From Idiomarina ramblicola (GTDB taxonomy: Bacteria; Pseudomonadota; Gammaproteobacteria; Enterobacterales; Alteromonadaceae): 64,000 bases of DNA. Below the pieces are notes generated by a model. The model ran no database searches and was not told the origin of the DNA. It was given only the letters and a program-made list of their open reading frames with translations. Numbering within the stretch: position 1 is the first letter of the stretch; each line of letters begins with the position of its first letter. This document shows, piece after piece, positions 36,017-46,263 of this stretch. A program made the position numbers and the translations under genes. The stretch lies in assembly GCF_003987255.1 (NCBI RefSeq), contig NZ_PIQC01000006.1, forward strand, positions 1 through 64,000, read 5' to 3'.

Positions 36017-37126
36017 CTATTGATGTAGGACTTTAGCGCCTAATACGACCGGGTGACTGGCTCCTGTTACAGCAGGCTGGTTACCCGGTTTTTTATGTTC
36101 GTAACACCATCCTAGCCAGGCAAATGCCATCGCCTCGACCCATTGTGGGTCTACTCCAAGACTTTTCGTGGTATCACATTTAGCCGGCGATAAGAGTTGA
36201 GCTAAGCGTTCCATCAATAACGGATTATTGGTACCGCCGCCACAAAAATAAATGGCGTCTGGCTGTTGTGGTAGTGTTTTCAGAGCGTCGGTGATGCTGG
36301 TAGCGGTAAGCTCCGTTAATGTGCGCTGGACGTCTTCAGAAGGGACTTCCTGATCTGCTAGTTGTAGCTTCAGCCAGTCCAGATTAAATTCTTCCCGGCC
36401 CGTGCTTTTCGGTGCAGGCTTTGAAAAGAAAGGGTGCCGTAACAACTGTTCTAGTAAATCAGTCTGAACTTGGCCTGCGCGAGCAAACTGTGCGTCTTCG
36501 TCGAAACTCTTATCCGGATAACAATAGTGAATCCACTGGTCGAGCAAGGTGTTGGCTGGGCCTGTATCAAAGCCTAAAACTTGTCCTTTAGGTCCAAGCC
36601 AGGTAACATTGGCTATGCCGCCCAAATTTATCACCACAATACTTTGTTTTTCACGGGCAAAAGTCTGTTGATGAAACGCCGGAACCAAAGGCGCACCCTG
36701 ACCACCTACTGCAATGTCCTTGCGGCGAAAGTCATATATGACATCAATACCTGTACGAATCGCCATGCGGGTAGGGTCGCCAATTTGATACGTATAAGAC
36801 GGAACTAAATTGGGTTTATGCCGTATGGTTTGACCATGGCTGGCAATGGCGACGACTTCTTCTGGCCTGACTTTGGCGATTCGAAGAAGCGTAAGGACGG
36901 CTTCAGTACAGTGTTCTGAAAAAGCAATATCCAAACTGGCCAGTTCATCTGCAGACCAGGCATTGGTATGGCTGATAGTCAGTAATCGAGTACGCAGTTC
37001 CGGTGGAATGGGTAGGGAGTGCTGAGCTTCAAGCTTAAGCGAACCTTGCGCGTCTATCTGGACTAATGCCGCGTCTACTGCATCCATACTGGTGCCCGAC
37101 ATCAGTCCGATAAAGCGCTGAAACAT
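36017..37126 (-). CDS. anmK: Anhydro-N-acetylmuramic acid kinase
   Basis: The enzyme of 369 residues opens and phosphorylates 1,6-anhydroMurNAc released by wall turnover, giving MurNAc-6-phosphate. SGTSMDAVDAALV binds phosphate, and GQTIRHKP and FCGGGTNNP are typical. The start overlaps the mepM stop by one base (TAATG), placing a recycling kinase directly behind a murein hydrolase. The window also has amgK and murU, the alternative route from free MurNAc. Confidence 0.95.
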   Translation of the reverse strand: MFQRFIGLMSGTSMDAVDAALVQIDAQGSLKLEAQHSLPIPPELRTRLLTISHTNAWSADELASLDIAFSEHCTEAVLTLLRIAKVRPEEVVAIASHGQTIRHKPNLVPSYTYQIGDPTRMAIRTGIDVIYDFRRKDIAVGGQGAPLVPAFHQQTFAREKQSIVVINLGGIANVTWLGPKGQVLGFDTGPANTLLDQWIHYCYPDKSFDEDAQFARAGQVQTDLLEQLLRHPFFSKPAPKSTGREEFNLDWLKLQLADQEVPSEDVQRTLTELTATSITDALKTLPQQPDAIYFCGGGTNNPLLMERLAQLLSPAKCDTTKSLGVDPQWVEAMAFAWLGWCYEHKKPGNQPAVTGASHPVVLGAKVLHQ

Positions 37127-38442
37127 TATCGCATCGCCAGATAAACGCGCTTATTGTCGTTGAGTATTGCCATAACCTGATCAGCGTGCTGACGGAAGGA
37201 GGGTAGTTCTGACTCAGCTAATGACTTGGCTTTAGGTAACTCAACAGTGCGGGGGTTACGGTGTACGCCATCGACCAGGAACTCATAGTGCAAGTGAGCG
37301 CCGGTGACACGGCCTGTTGCTCCGACACGGCCAATGACCTGACCCTGCTTAACGCGATCGCCTGTACGTACATGCTTACGGCTCAAGTGCAAATACTTGG
37401 TGACGTAGCGCTCGCCGTGCTGAACAAAGATGTAATTACCATTTAACGATGTATAACCCGCTGCAACGACTTTACCATCACCGGATGACATCACCGGGGT
37501 ACCAGTAGAGGCTGCGTAATCAATACCATTGTGTGGGCGTACTCTGCCGGTTACCGGGTGTAAGCGGCGAGGATTGAAGCTCGAGCTGATGTAGGTAAAG
37601 TTAACCGGTGAACGCAGGAAGGTTTTACGCATAGCACGACCATTCGGTGTGTAATACTGTCCGTTGTCATGCAAAATGGCTTGAAAATTTTCGTCCCGGT
37701 TAACAAATTCTGCAGCTAATATTTTTCCGTAACCGACAAACTCTCCATCAACGTAATGGGTTTCATAAAGCACACTGAACTCGTCGTTTTTACGCAAGTC
37801 CAGGGCAAAGTCGATATCCCAACCAAAAATATCCGCAATGCGCATAATTTGGTTGTCGGTAAGGCCTGAATCAATACCGGCATTCCAGAAGCTCGAGTCA
37901 ATGACGGCATGAGTAAACTCAGTACGAACTTCCACTTCTTTGGTTTCAACTTCGGCGACAAAATTATCATTCTGACGAGTGATAATGAGTGTTTCGGTAT
38001 CATTTATTTGATGAGCTAACTGGACAAGCTGGTCTTCGCTGTCCGTGGCAAAACGCAGCAAGTCGCCTGGGTGAACCTTACGCAGAAGTTTGGCTTCGTC
38101 TCCAGACTCGGTAACGCGGTAAAGCTGTTGAGCGCTGAAGCCCACTTTACTGAATATTTTGGCTAAGCTGTCGCCAGATTTAACTTGATAAGTTTGCCAG
38201 GTCAGCTCTGAACTTTCTGAGCTCTCGCTCGCGCTTGATTGCTCAAAGGCCAACTCTAACTGGTAGCGCTTGCCCGGCATGAGTTGTTCTGCCGAGGTAC
38301 TGTTCTTAGACGCAGTGGCAGGTTCTGACGGAATGATCAGTAACAACAATAGGGCAACGCTGATCGCACTGATCAGAATTTTATGAGAGTGCGGAAGTTG
38401 CAGGAACATCCGCTGAATTTGGGTGACAAATTTTAATGTCAT
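37126..38442 (-). CDS. mepM: M23 murein DD-endopeptidase, MepM-like
   Basis: The protein has 438 residues from the ATG at 38442. A membrane anchor lies at about 23-40, a LysM/OapA-like domain around TYQVKSGDSLAKIFSKVGF, and a C-terminal M23 peptidase domain with zinc ligands in HNGIDYAA and GAHLHYEF. It cuts cross-links so that new strands can be inserted. This start gives an N terminus of the length seen in E. coli MepM; a GTG at 38454 is another option. It is divergent from tyrS across about 200 nt. Confidence 0.9.
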   Translation of the reverse strand: MTLKFVTQIQRMFLQLPHSHKILISAISVALLLLLIIPSEPATASKNSTSAEQLMPGKRYQLELAFEQSSASESSESSELTWQTYQVKSGDSLAKIFSKVGFSAQQLYRVTESGDEAKLLRKVHPGDLLRFATDSEDQLVQLAHQINDTETLIITRQNDNFVAEVETKEVEVRTEFTHAVIDSSFWNAGIDSGLTDNQIMRIADIFGWDIDFALDLRKNDEFSVLYETHYVDGEFVGYGKILAAEFVNRDENFQAILHDNGQYYTPNGRAMRKTFLRSPVNFTYISSSFNPRRLHPVTGRVRPHNGIDYAASTGTPVMSSGDGKVVAAGYTSLNGNYIFVQHGERYVTKYLHLSRKHVRTGDRVKQGQVIGRVGATGRVTGAHLHYEFLVDGVHRNPRTVELPKAKSLAESELPSFRQHADQVMAILNDNKRVYLAMR

Positions 38443-38480
38443 ATTATAGCGCACTTCACTTTCTTTATTGTGATTATCCA

Positions 38481-38510
38481 GTAAACAAGCGGCTTACCGC
38501 AACTGTTTAC
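38481..38510. promoter_or_regulatory. Compound palindrome between mepM and tyrS
   Basis: GTAAACA and TGTTTAC flank an inner GCGG-CTTA-CCGC stem. The structure has no T run and lies between two divergent genes, so it may be an operator or a leader hairpin. No regulator can be named. Confidence 0.3.
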
Positions 38511-38640
38511 GACCACAGAATAACCTTATGGTTTCGAGGATAATACGAAAAAATGAAGAATACCAGCTTATTGAGCTTAAAACAGTGTTAAGAATGGCGT
38601 AAAATGGCTGGTTTATGAGTTTTTACAGTTGGAGAAAAGG

Positions 38641-39846
38641 ATGAAAACCGAAGTGGCGGAAGCTATTGCCGAGATTACTCGCGGTGCCGAAGAAGTTTTA
38701 CTCGAGCAGGAACTGGCTGAGAAATTAGCGAGTGATAAGCCGCTGATAGTGAAAGCCGGCTTTGACCCAACTGCACCTGACCTGCATTTAGGGCATACGG
38801 TTTTAATTAATAAACTGAGAGTGTTCCAGGATTTCGGTCACAAAGTGGTTTTTCTTATCGGTGACTTCACTGGCATGATAGGTGACCCGACAGGTAAGAA
38901 TGTCACCAGAAAGCCGCTGACCACAGAGCAGGTTATTGCTAACGCAGAAACTTATAAAGAGCAGGTTTTCAAAATACTCGATCCGACTAAAACGGAAATT
39001 CGCTTTAATTCCGAGTGGATGTCGAAAATGGGGGCTGCCGATATGATTAAGCTAGCGGCCCGTCAAACCGTCGCACGTATGTTAGAGCGTGATGACTTTA
39101 AAAAGCGTTATCAGAATAATCAATCCATCGCAATTCACGAATTTTTGTATCCTTTAGTACAGGGGTGGGACTCGGTTGAGTTAAAAGCCGATGTTGAGCT
39201 TGGTGGTACCGATCAGCGATTTAATCTGCTGATGGGACGCGAACTGCAAAAAGAAGAAGGGCAGCGTCCTCAGACTGTCATCATGACACCGTTGCTGGAA
39301 GGATTGGACGGTGTGCAGAAAATGTCGAAGTCGCTGAATAACTATATTGGCATTACCGAACCGGCGAATGACATGTTTGGTAAAATCATGTCAGTGTCCG
39401 ATGAGCTGATGTGGCGGTACTTCCAGTTACTCAGTTTCCGTTCCATTACTGAAATTGATGAATTGAAAGCAGCGGTCGCCGATGGCAAAAACCCGCGCGA
39501 CGTCAAAGTCCTGTTAGCGAAAGAGATTATTGCCCGCTTCCACTCTGAGGATGCTGCAGAAAAAGCTGAACAAGATTTCATTCAGCGGTTTCAAAAAAAT
39601 GCCTTGCCCGATGATATTCCTGAAAAAACAGTGAATGTTGGCGCCGAAGGCATGGCAATTGGCAATGTTTTAAAAGCAGCCGGGCTTGTCGAATCAACCT
39701 CTGAAGCGTTGCGGATGATAAAGCAAAATGCCGTTAAAGTGGATGGTGAGAAGTTCAGTGACTCTCGTTATATCTGTACGGAGAATGATTCCGGAGTGTA
39801 CCAGGTAGGCAAACGGCGCTTCGCTAAGATTAACTTAACAGCTTAA
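38641..39846 (+). CDS. tyrS: Tyrosyl-tRNA synthetase
   Basis: The class I synthetase of 401 residues has the HIGH motif as HLGHT, the KMSKS motif as KMSKS, and a C-terminal S4 RNA-binding domain (about 340-401). The ATG at 38641 follows GGAG at 6 nt; a TTG four codons upstream is less likely. A two-way terminator stands 21 nt downstream. Confidence 0.96.
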   Translation: MKTEVAEAIAEITRGAEEVLLEQELAEKLASDKPLIVKAGFDPTAPDLHLGHTVLINKLRVFQDFGHKVVFLIGDFTGMIGDPTGKNVTRKPLTTEQVIANAETYKEQVFKILDPTKTEIRFNSEWMSKMGAADMIKLAARQTVARMLERDDFKKRYQNNQSIAIHEFLYPLVQGWDSVELKADVELGGTDQRFNLLMGRELQKEEGQRPQTVIMTPLLEGLDGVQKMSKSLNNYIGITEPANDMFGKIMSVSDELMWRYFQLLSFRSITEIDELKAAVADGKNPRDVKVLLAKEIIARFHSEDAAEKAEQDFIQRFQKNALPDDIPEKTVNVGAEGMAIGNVLKAAGLVESTSEALRMIKQNAVKVDGEKFSDSRYICTENDSGVYQVGKRRFAKINLTA

Positions 39847-39867
39847 CCGGTCGATGATTCCGACAAT

Positions 39868-39895
39868 AAAAAAGGCGCCAGTTGGCGCCTTTTTT
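39868..39895. terminator. Bidirectional terminator between tyrS and the chemoreceptor gene
   Basis: AAAAAAGGCGCCA and TGGCGCCTTTTTT form a perfect 13-bp inverted repeat with a 2-nt spacer; the loop includes part of the stem. A and T runs on both sides serve both convergent genes. Confidence 0.93.
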
Positions 39896-39907
39896 GTTTC
39901 CATGCTT

Positions 39908-41908
39908 TTAGACTCTGAAACTTTTGATGGAATCTTGCAATTCATCGGACAGTTTCGCAACTTCGTTGGAAGCCTGGGCGGTCTGTTTTGAACCAGAAGC
40001 GGTTTGTTCTGCAATCGAAACGATAGACTCAAGACGCTCACTGATATCGTGCGCCGTGCTGCTTTGTTCTTTCGCGGCATTCGCAATGTGATTACTGCTG
40101 TCAGATGCCTGGTGTACAGACTCTGTAATGGATTGCAGTGCCTGAGCGGCTTCATCAGATTGTTGCACGCTTAATTCAGCTTGTTCACGGCCTTTGTTCA
40201 TGACGGTCACCGCACGTTGCGAGTCATTTTGCAGGCTTTCGATCATGTCCTGAATTTCTTCGGTCGATTCCTGAGTACGGCTGGCCAGGGTACGAACTTC
40301 ATCGGCAACGACGGCGAAGCCTCGACCTTGTTCACCTGCTCGAGCAGCTTCAATAGCGGCGTTTAGGGCCAATAAGTTGGTTTGATCCGCGATGCCACGG
40401 ATAACATCCAGAATACCACCAATGTTTTTGCTGTTTTCGGATAACTGGTCGATAACCTCAGATGCACTTTGAATCTCGCGGGCCAAGCCTTCGATAGTCG
40501 AGCGGTTTTTATCAGAGATTTCACGAACACGCTTCGCTTCATCATCAGAGTGTTGAATTTCACGTAATGCCTGTTCGGCACCATCAGCCATTTCGCTGGC
40601 GGTGCTGTTCATTTCTTGAGTGGCCGTTGCAACTTGTTCAATTTGGCGGCGCTGCTCATCTATGGCGTTGGTGGTTTCGTCAGAAACATTGGATGACTGC
40701 TCAGCGGCAGTCGCCAACTGAGTCGCACGATTTGCAATACCTTCGATTAATTTACGCAGGTTGCCTGTCAGCTTATTCGTGTTGGAGGCTAACTCACCAA
40801 ATTCGTCCTGAGCGTCATAGTCAACTCGCTCGGTCAGGTTACCGTCGGCCATAATGTTCAGCATGTGGTTAACGCGAGATAGTGGCTGGCTAATGCTGCG
40901 AACTGTATACCAGGAAATGAGAACAGCCAAAGCGACAGAAACAATCGTAATAATACCATTGAGCCAGCTGCTGGTAGAAATGGCGTCGGTCACTGAAACA
41001 CGGGTGTCTTCAGCAATTCCCTGAACAGCGTCCTGGAGTTCATCCGATTCTGTCATTAGAGTATTTAGCTGAGTTTGTGACTGATCAAGTGAGTCTTCTG
41101 CATCCAGTCGTAACTGCTGGCGACGAATCACGTTATCAGGGTAGGAACCACTGCCTTGAAGACTCTCCAGAGCATCGCGAACCGTTGTAATCGCATCAGT
41201 AACCATTGTTTCGGCGTTGCCGGCGGGCTCGCTGCCCAAAACTTCTAGACGAGGACGAATACTGTCAATGTTGATATCGATTTCACTGCGAATCACTTCG
41301 GCTGAGTCTAATTTGTTCGCTTTGTTTAAGTCATACATTAAGGTAATAAGGCTGGACAACGAGGACTCGATATTATTGGCTTCTCGAGAAATGACATCAT
41401 TATCAGACATATCCATAGTGTCCAATAACATAATAGCGGCGTCATCAATGTTAAATGCAATTTCATCCAATTGAGAAGCTGTGACCGTTTGCAGTTCCAG
41501 GTATTCGCGCTGTTGACTAAATAAGCGATCGATTAAATCAACGTACTGTTGAGAATCCTTTTCAATGGTATTAATTAGGCTACTCTGACCGGCGCCTTTA
41601 ATCAGTCTTTTCAGTTCCTCAAGAGAGGAGAAGAGGGAATTACGGGATGTCTCAAACTCTTCTCTGTGCTTATCAACCTGGGCCACATCCTCATCGTAGA
41701 AAGTTTCTAACTGCACGCTGGCCAGTTCAAGAATATCGACTTTAGCCGCAGCAACTTCATTGAGTGCGGGCACGGCTTGGTCGTTGAGATTATCAACCGA
41801 TGAGCCAATGCTGTTGATATTAAACAACGAGCTTAAGCTAATGATGAGTAACAGCAATGTAATGATGGCAAAGCCACCAATAACTCGCATGGCAACAGTA
41901 ATTTTCAT
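39908..41908 (-). CDS. Methyl-accepting chemotaxis protein
   Basis: The protein has 666 residues. A membrane segment lies at about 9-30, a helical periplasmic sensor region follows to about 315, then a second membrane segment, a HAMP domain (about 340-392) and a cytoplasmic signalling domain. The hairpin tip [19 protein letters not shown] with [12 protein letters not shown] is canonical for contact with CheA and CheW. The C terminus lacks a CheR-binding NWETF-type pentapeptide. The ligand is unknown. No other chemotaxis gene lies in the window. Confidence 0.94.
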   Translation of the reverse strand: MKITVAMRVIGGFAIITLLLLIISLSSLFNINSIGSSVDNLNDQAVPALNEVAAAKVDILELASVQLETFYDEDVAQVDKHREEFETSRNSLFSSLEELKRLIKGAGQSSLINTIEKDSQQYVDLIDRLFSQQREYLELQTVTASQLDEIAFNIDDAAIMLLDTMDMSDNDVISREANNIESSLSSLITLMYDLNKANKLDSAEVIRSEIDINIDSIRPRLEVLGSEPAGNAETMVTDAITTVRDALESLQGSGSYPDNVIRRQQLRLDAEDSLDQSQTQLNTLMTESDELQDAVQGIAEDTRVSVTDAISTSSWLNGIITIVSVALAVLISWYTVRSISQPLSRVNHMLNIMADGNLTERVDYDAQDEFGELASNTNKLTGNLRKLIEGIANRATQLATAAEQSSNVSDETTNAIDEQRRQIEQVATATQEMNSTASEMADGAEQALREIQHSDDEAKRVREISDKNRSTIEGLAREIQSASEVIDQLSENSKNIGGILDVIRGIADQTNLLALNAAIEAARAGEQGRGFAVVADEVRTLASRTQESTEEIQDMIESLQNDSQRAVTVMNKGREQAELSVQQSDEAAQALQSITESVHQASDSSNHIANAAKEQSSTAHDISERLESIVSIAEQTASGSKQTAQASNEVAKLSDELQDSIKSFRV

Positions 41909-41938
41909 GAAACTTTCCTCAGCACTGCATGATGATTA

Positions 41939-42757
41939 TCACTTTCCGGAAAAAGCCGGTTGATGAAAGAATGTTTTACTTTCAACGTTATATAACGTCA
42001 TATGCTGACCCCAGACACAGCCAGTATCGAGCGCTATTACATCTTGACGTCGGGTTTCACCCATTAACGCAGCCCAGTGTCCAAATACTACGCGACTCTC
42101 AGATTCGGGCCAAAAGTTAAACCATGGCTTTAACGAATTCTGCGATGAACTTTGATACGGATTATCTTTTTTCGAAAATTCGAGTTCACCGTCCGGGCTG
42201 CAGTAACGCATTCTGGTAAACGCGTTCACTATAAAACGGTATCGGTCGAATTCTTGCAGACTTGAGTCCCATTTTTTCGGAGAGTCGCCAAATAGTTGCT
42301 GCATACAGCTTTCGAACTGCTCTCCAGCGAGAACATTTTCAACTTCGTTAGCGTATTTGGTTGCCTCACCCAGCGTCCACCACGGGTAAATCCCTGCGTG
42401 AGCCACCACCGTTTTTACGCTGTTTAATGGTTTTAGCAAAGGTTGATGGCGAAGCCAGTCAAGCCAGGCAAAGCGTTGCTCATCGGCCAGCAGTTCATCG
42501 AGTTTGTCTTTCGGGTTAGGCTTGCGAAAACCAAGCAGCACAGCCATTAGGTTTAAATCATGATTACCTAGTACGGTGTGTACTGAGCCACTATTTTGGT
42601 AAAAGAATTTCAGGGCGTCGCGGGAATTGGGGCCACGTGCAACAATATCACCGACACACCATAGAGAATCAACCGTCGGGTTAAATCCAACCTGACTCAA
42701 CAGGGCCTCAAGCTCACGAAAGCAGCCCTGAATATCACCGACAATATAGTGGCTCAT
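41939..42757 (-). CDS. apaH: Diadenosine tetraphosphatase (symmetrical)
   Basis: The enzyme of 272 residues splits Ap4A into two ADP and also removes Np4 caps from RNA. Metallophosphatase motifs are GDIQGCFRELE, VGDIVARGPNS, VLGNHDLNLMA and VAHAGIYP. It follows apaG by 2 nt in the classic apaG-apaH order and is the last gene of the run that starts at lptD. Confidence 0.95.
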   Translation of the reverse strand: MSHYIVGDIQGCFRELEALLSQVGFNPTVDSLWCVGDIVARGPNSRDALKFFYQNSGSVHTVLGNHDLNLMAVLLGFRKPNPKDKLDELLADEQRFAWLDWLRHQPLLKPLNSVKTVVAHAGIYPWWTLGEATKYANEVENVLAGEQFESCMQQLFGDSPKKWDSSLQEFDRYRFIVNAFTRMRYCSPDGELEFSKKDNPYQSSSQNSLKPWFNFWPESESRVVFGHWAALMGETRRQDVIALDTGCVWGQHMTLYNVESKTFFHQPAFSGK

Positions 42758-42759
42758 AA

Positions 42760-43134
42760 CTAATGAATAATATTAGGGATAGCCAGACGAAAAGATGGAA
42801 TTGGGGCTTTAAATTGTGAGCCCTGCTCATCAATCATCAGGTAATGACCTTCCATCGTACCAATCGGCGTTGCCAGCACCGTGCCACTGGTATAACTGAA
42901 AGATTCCCCTGCTTTCAGTTTAGGTTGCTGTCCAACCACACCGTCACCAGCTACGCGGGTGATTTTATTGTCGGCATCGGTAATACGCCATTCACGGGCG
43001 AGCAGCTGCACCAGTTGACTGGATTGGTTGGTTATCGTGATGGTGTAAGAGAATACATACTGGCCTGCATCAGCGTTTGACTGTGCAGCCAGGTACTGTG
43101 TTTTAACGTCTATTTGAATATTACTGACTGTCAT
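42760..43134 (-). CDS. apaG: ApaG protein
   Basis: The protein of 124 residues has a fibronectin III-like beta fold, with the family segment [25 protein letters not shown]. Its function is unclear although it is always found with apaH. The start at 43134 lies 14 nt inside the rsmA end; longer frames would run deep into rsmA. Confidence 0.94.
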   Translation of the reverse strand: MTVSNIQIDVKTQYLAAQSNADAGQYVFSYTITITNQSSQLVQLLAREWRITDADNKITRVAGDGVVGQQPKLKAGESFSYTSGTVLATPIGTMEGHYLMIDEQGSQFKAPIPSFRLAIPNIIH

Positions 43135-43972
43135 TCTGTTCCGCTTGTTCAGTGAGCCAATCGGATATTCTGCAGTAATCGTCAACCGATAAGGTTTCCG
43201 GTCTTGCGCCGGGATTGATACCAAGCGCCTCTAACTGTTCTGCAGGAACCAACTGTTTAAGGTTATTTCTTATTGTTTTACGGCGTTGATTAAACGCTGT
43301 CAAACATAAGCTATGCAGTTGTGCTTTATCTTTAACCGGGTGTGGGCTATCACGATAAGGTTCTAAACGAACAACGGATGACTCGACTTTAGGTGGAGGC
43401 GTAAAGGCTGAAGGTGGTACTGCAACGACAGGAGTCACTTTACAGGCTTGCTGAACACCGACGCTGATTCGACCATAGCTTTTCGAACCGGGCTCTGCAG
43501 CCAGCCGATCGACCACTTCCTTCTGTAACATAAAGTGCATGTCTTGCAAGTGGTCAGCAAATTTCAATAGATGGAAAATCAACGGTGTGGAGATGTTGTA
43601 GGGCAAATTGCCGAAGACTCTTGCCGGATTTTTTTCTGCAAACTGGCTGAAGTCGATGCTTAATGCATCCGCCTGAATGACTTCCAGCTTTGGACCCAGA
43701 AATGGGTGGTGCTGAAGCCGTTCCACTAAGTCACGATCAATTTCTATAACTTTCAAGTGACCACTACGGTCCGCTGTTGGTTCTGTTAAAGCCGCTAACC
43801 CTGGACCAATTTCAATCAGGTTCTCACCCGGTTGAGGGTTAATTGCATCAACAATTTGTTCAATAACATAATCGTCATTCAGAAAGTTTTGACCGAAGCG
43901 CTTACGCGCCCTATGGCCTAGATGGGTTTTGCTCCCGCCCTGGTGTTTATTCCCACCTTGGTTTTTACTCAT
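43121..43972 (-). CDS. rsmA: 16S rRNA A1518/A1519 dimethyltransferase
   Basis: The enzyme (KsgA) has 283 residues and dimethylates two adjacent adenosines in helix 45 of 16S rRNA, a late check in 30S assembly. SAM motif I is [14 protein letters not shown] and the catalytic motif is NLPYNIS. The start MSKNQGG at 43972 overlaps pdxA by 8 nt; the glycine- and lysine-rich first 20 residues precede the conserved [10 protein letters not shown]. The gene is part of the lptD-to-apaH run. Confidence 0.96.
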   Translation of the reverse strand: MSKNQGGNKHQGGSKTHLGHRARKRFGQNFLNDDYVIEQIVDAINPQPGENLIEIGPGLAALTEPTADRSGHLKVIEIDRDLVERLQHHPFLGPKLEVIQADALSIDFSQFAEKNPARVFGNLPYNISTPLIFHLLKFADHLQDMHFMLQKEVVDRLAAEPGSKSYGRISVGVQQACKVTPVVAVPPSAFTPPPKVESSVVRLEPYRDSPHPVKDKAQLHSLCLTAFNQRRKTIRNNLKQLVPAEQLEALGINPGARPETLSVDDYCRISDWLTEQAEQNDSQ

Positions 43973-44957
43973 AGTACGCTGCTCTTGCCATATCGATAGC
44001 GGTTTGCATTGCCAATCGGCAACTACCGTCGTTAATGTTGCCTGTTCCCGCCAGCTCAAGTGCTGTGCCGTGATCGACAGATGTTCGGATATAAGGTAAC
44101 CCGAGTGTAATGTTGACTGCCTGACCAAACCCTTTGTATTTTAATACAGGAAGACCCTGATCATGATACATAGCCACTACGGCACTGGCATCTTCCAGGT
44201 ACTTAGGTTGAAAAATAGTATCGGCCGGGTAGGGACCATGCAGATTCATCCCTTGCGCTTTAAGTTGTTCAAGCACCGGTGATATGGTTTCTATTTCTTC
44301 CCGCCCTAAATGCCCCGATTCACCTGCGTGGGGGTTAAGCCCACAAACGAGAATTTTAGGTGATGATTCGCCAAATTTTTTGGTCAGGTCATTGTGCAGA
44401 ATCGTTAGAATATTGGTCAGACGCTCTTTGGTCACCGCTTTGGCAACATAAGCCAGCGGAATATGAGTGGTCACCAGAGCGACTCGTAAGCCTTCGGTAG
44501 CCAGCATCATGACCACGTCGTTACAGTTGGCTTCGTGGGCTAAAAATTCCGTATGTCCGGAAAAGGCGACACCAGCCTGGTTAATCACACCTTTATGCAC
44601 CGGGCCTGTGACAATGGCATCAAATTCGCCTGAAAGGTTGCCATCGGATGCTCGTTTTAAGCAATCGACCACATAGTGGCCGTTAGCTGTACACAGTTGG
44701 CCAGCAACAACCTCCTCGCAAACCGGAATATGTTCAACCCATAAATGCCCTGGCTGATGCTGTGGCAGTTCTTCACCTTTTCGGTACCGGTGTAACGTAA
44801 TAGACAAACCTAATTGTTCTGCGCGCTGCTGCAGTAAATTCTTGTCGCCACAGACAACCACAGCAGCCGACCAGGGCTGCTGTGCAATTTTGATAATTAA
44901 GTCCGGGCCAATACCTGCCGGCTCTCCCGGTGTAAATACAAGTGTGGGTATACTCAC
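43965..44957 (-). CDS. pdxA: 4-Hydroxythreonine-4-phosphate dehydrogenase
   Basis: The NAD-dependent enzyme of 330 residues works in the DXP-dependent pyridoxal phosphate pathway. GEPAGIGPD opens the protein, and the metal ligands lie in [15 protein letters not shown] and [11 protein letters not shown]. It overlaps surA by four bases. The PLP it helps to make is needed by HemL and PanP encoded nearby. Confidence 0.96.
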   Translation of the reverse strand: MSIPTLVFTPGEPAGIGPDLIIKIAQQPWSAAVVVCGDKNLLQQRAEQLGLSITLHRYRKGEELPQHQPGHLWVEHIPVCEEVVAGQLCTANGHYVVDCLKRASDGNLSGEFDAIVTGPVHKGVINQAGVAFSGHTEFLAHEANCNDVVMMLATEGLRVALVTTHIPLAYVAKAVTKERLTNILTILHNDLTKKFGESSPKILVCGLNPHAGESGHLGREEIETISPVLEQLKAQGMNLHGPYPADTIFQPKYLEDASAVVAMYHDQGLPVLKYKGFGQAVNITLGLPYIRTSVDHGTALELAGTGNINDGSCRLAMQTAIDMARAAYYE

Positions 44958-46252
44958 TCAGCGACTCTTCTTATGTAAGCCTGATCGCGCATTTCCTGTT
45001 GCCAGTTGTCGAGTTCTTCACGGAATTTACGACTAAACAACATTTGATAAGCGCGCTCTTGTTTACTTTCTTGAGTGGCGTCCTGAGTTCTTCGCTCAGT
45101 GACTTCAACGATATGCCAACCGAACTGTGTGCGGAACGGCTCGCTTATTGTGTTTGCATCGATGGTTTCAACTTTTTGCTTGAATTCAGGCGCATACTTA
45201 TCAGGACGAGCCCAGCCTAAATCACCGCCGCGTGATGCAGAACCCGGATCTGCAGAGTGTTCACGAGCTAATTCTGCAAAGCTCTTCTCGCCACTAGCCA
45301 CTTGCTCGCGATACTGATTCAGCATTTCTTTCGCTTTATTGTCCGACAAAATAACGGAAGGTTTGATTAAGATGTGTCGAGCTTTTACTTCCTGAACTTC
45401 GACTGTTTGCTCACCGCGCTTGTCTTGTACTTTCAGAATGTGGAAGCCAATACCGCTGCGGATAGGACCAACGATTTCGCCCACGTCCTTGCCATCTATG
45501 GCCTCAGCGAATAAAGTTGGCATACCGTTAACGGTCATCCAGCCCATATCACCGCCATCAAGAGCTGCTGAGCCTGATGATGAGCGCACCGCTAAATCAG
45601 AAAAGTCGCGGTCTTTATCAAGTAAACTTAAAACGGCGTCTGCTCGACTTTTGGCTTCTTCAAGTTCTGTTTGTGAGGCGTTTGAATCCGCTGCAATCAA
45701 AATCTGTGCGAGACGATATTCTGTTTGAACTTCCTGGTTATCATCAATCAGCTTGACCAGGTTATCAATTTCTTGTGGCGTGACCGAGACTCTTTGCTGC
45801 ACAGCGGCTCTTTGAACTTGTTGAATAATCAGTTCATTGCGAATGTTCTCGCGATAGGTTGCCCAGCTCATACCGTTACTGACCATTTGCTCGCGCAGTT
45901 CAGCGATGGTCATATCTTGATTACCTGCAATTTCGGTAATGGCTTGTTCCAACTGGCTATCGTCAATCTCAATACCCATGCGATCGGCCATCTGCAATTG
46001 AATTTCCTGCAATATTAAGCGTTCGATTGCTTGAGTTTCTAATACTTCGTCCGAAGGCGCATTATCAGCATTAAAATTTTGACCGCTTTTAACCTGCTGA
46101 ACCAGGTGATCAATTTGGCTTTGTAATACGACGCCGTCGTCGACAACGACAACAACACGGTCCAAAATTTGCTGAGCATGAACCGTATTATTCAGCAGAA
46201 AGGATGATGCGATCAGCACGGCTGCTGAACAAAACATTGCTATTTTTTTCAT
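44954..46252 (-). CDS. surA: Periplasmic chaperone and prolyl isomerase SurA
   Basis: The protein has 432 residues: a signal peptide ending at VHA (about residue 26), an N-terminal chaperone region and two parvulin domains (about 170-270 and 285-385). It escorts outer membrane proteins, including LptD encoded just upstream. The ATG at 46252 gives a lysine-led signal peptide (MKKIAMF); a GTG four codons upstream adds nothing. Confidence 0.95.
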   Translation of the reverse strand: MKKIAMFCSAAVLIASSFLLNNTVHAQQILDRVVVVVDDGVVLQSQIDHLVQQVKSGQNFNADNAPSDEVLETQAIERLILQEIQLQMADRMGIEIDDSQLEQAITEIAGNQDMTIAELREQMVSNGMSWATYRENIRNELIIQQVQRAAVQQRVSVTPQEIDNLVKLIDDNQEVQTEYRLAQILIAADSNASQTELEEAKSRADAVLSLLDKDRDFSDLAVRSSSGSAALDGGDMGWMTVNGMPTLFAEAIDGKDVGEIVGPIRSGIGFHILKVQDKRGEQTVEVQEVKARHILIKPSVILSDNKAKEMLNQYREQVASGEKSFAELAREHSADPGSASRGGDLGWARPDKYAPEFKQKVETIDANTISEPFRTQFGWHIVEVTERRTQDATQESKQERAYQMLFSRKFREELDNWQQEMRDQAYIRRVAE

Positions 46253-46263
46253 TATACCTACCA

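Noticed and set aside
39908-41908. Chemoreceptor gene as a sign of a horizontally acquired island
   Set aside because: Base composition looks like that of its neighbours, no mobility gene or repeat flanks it, and it sits between core genes.
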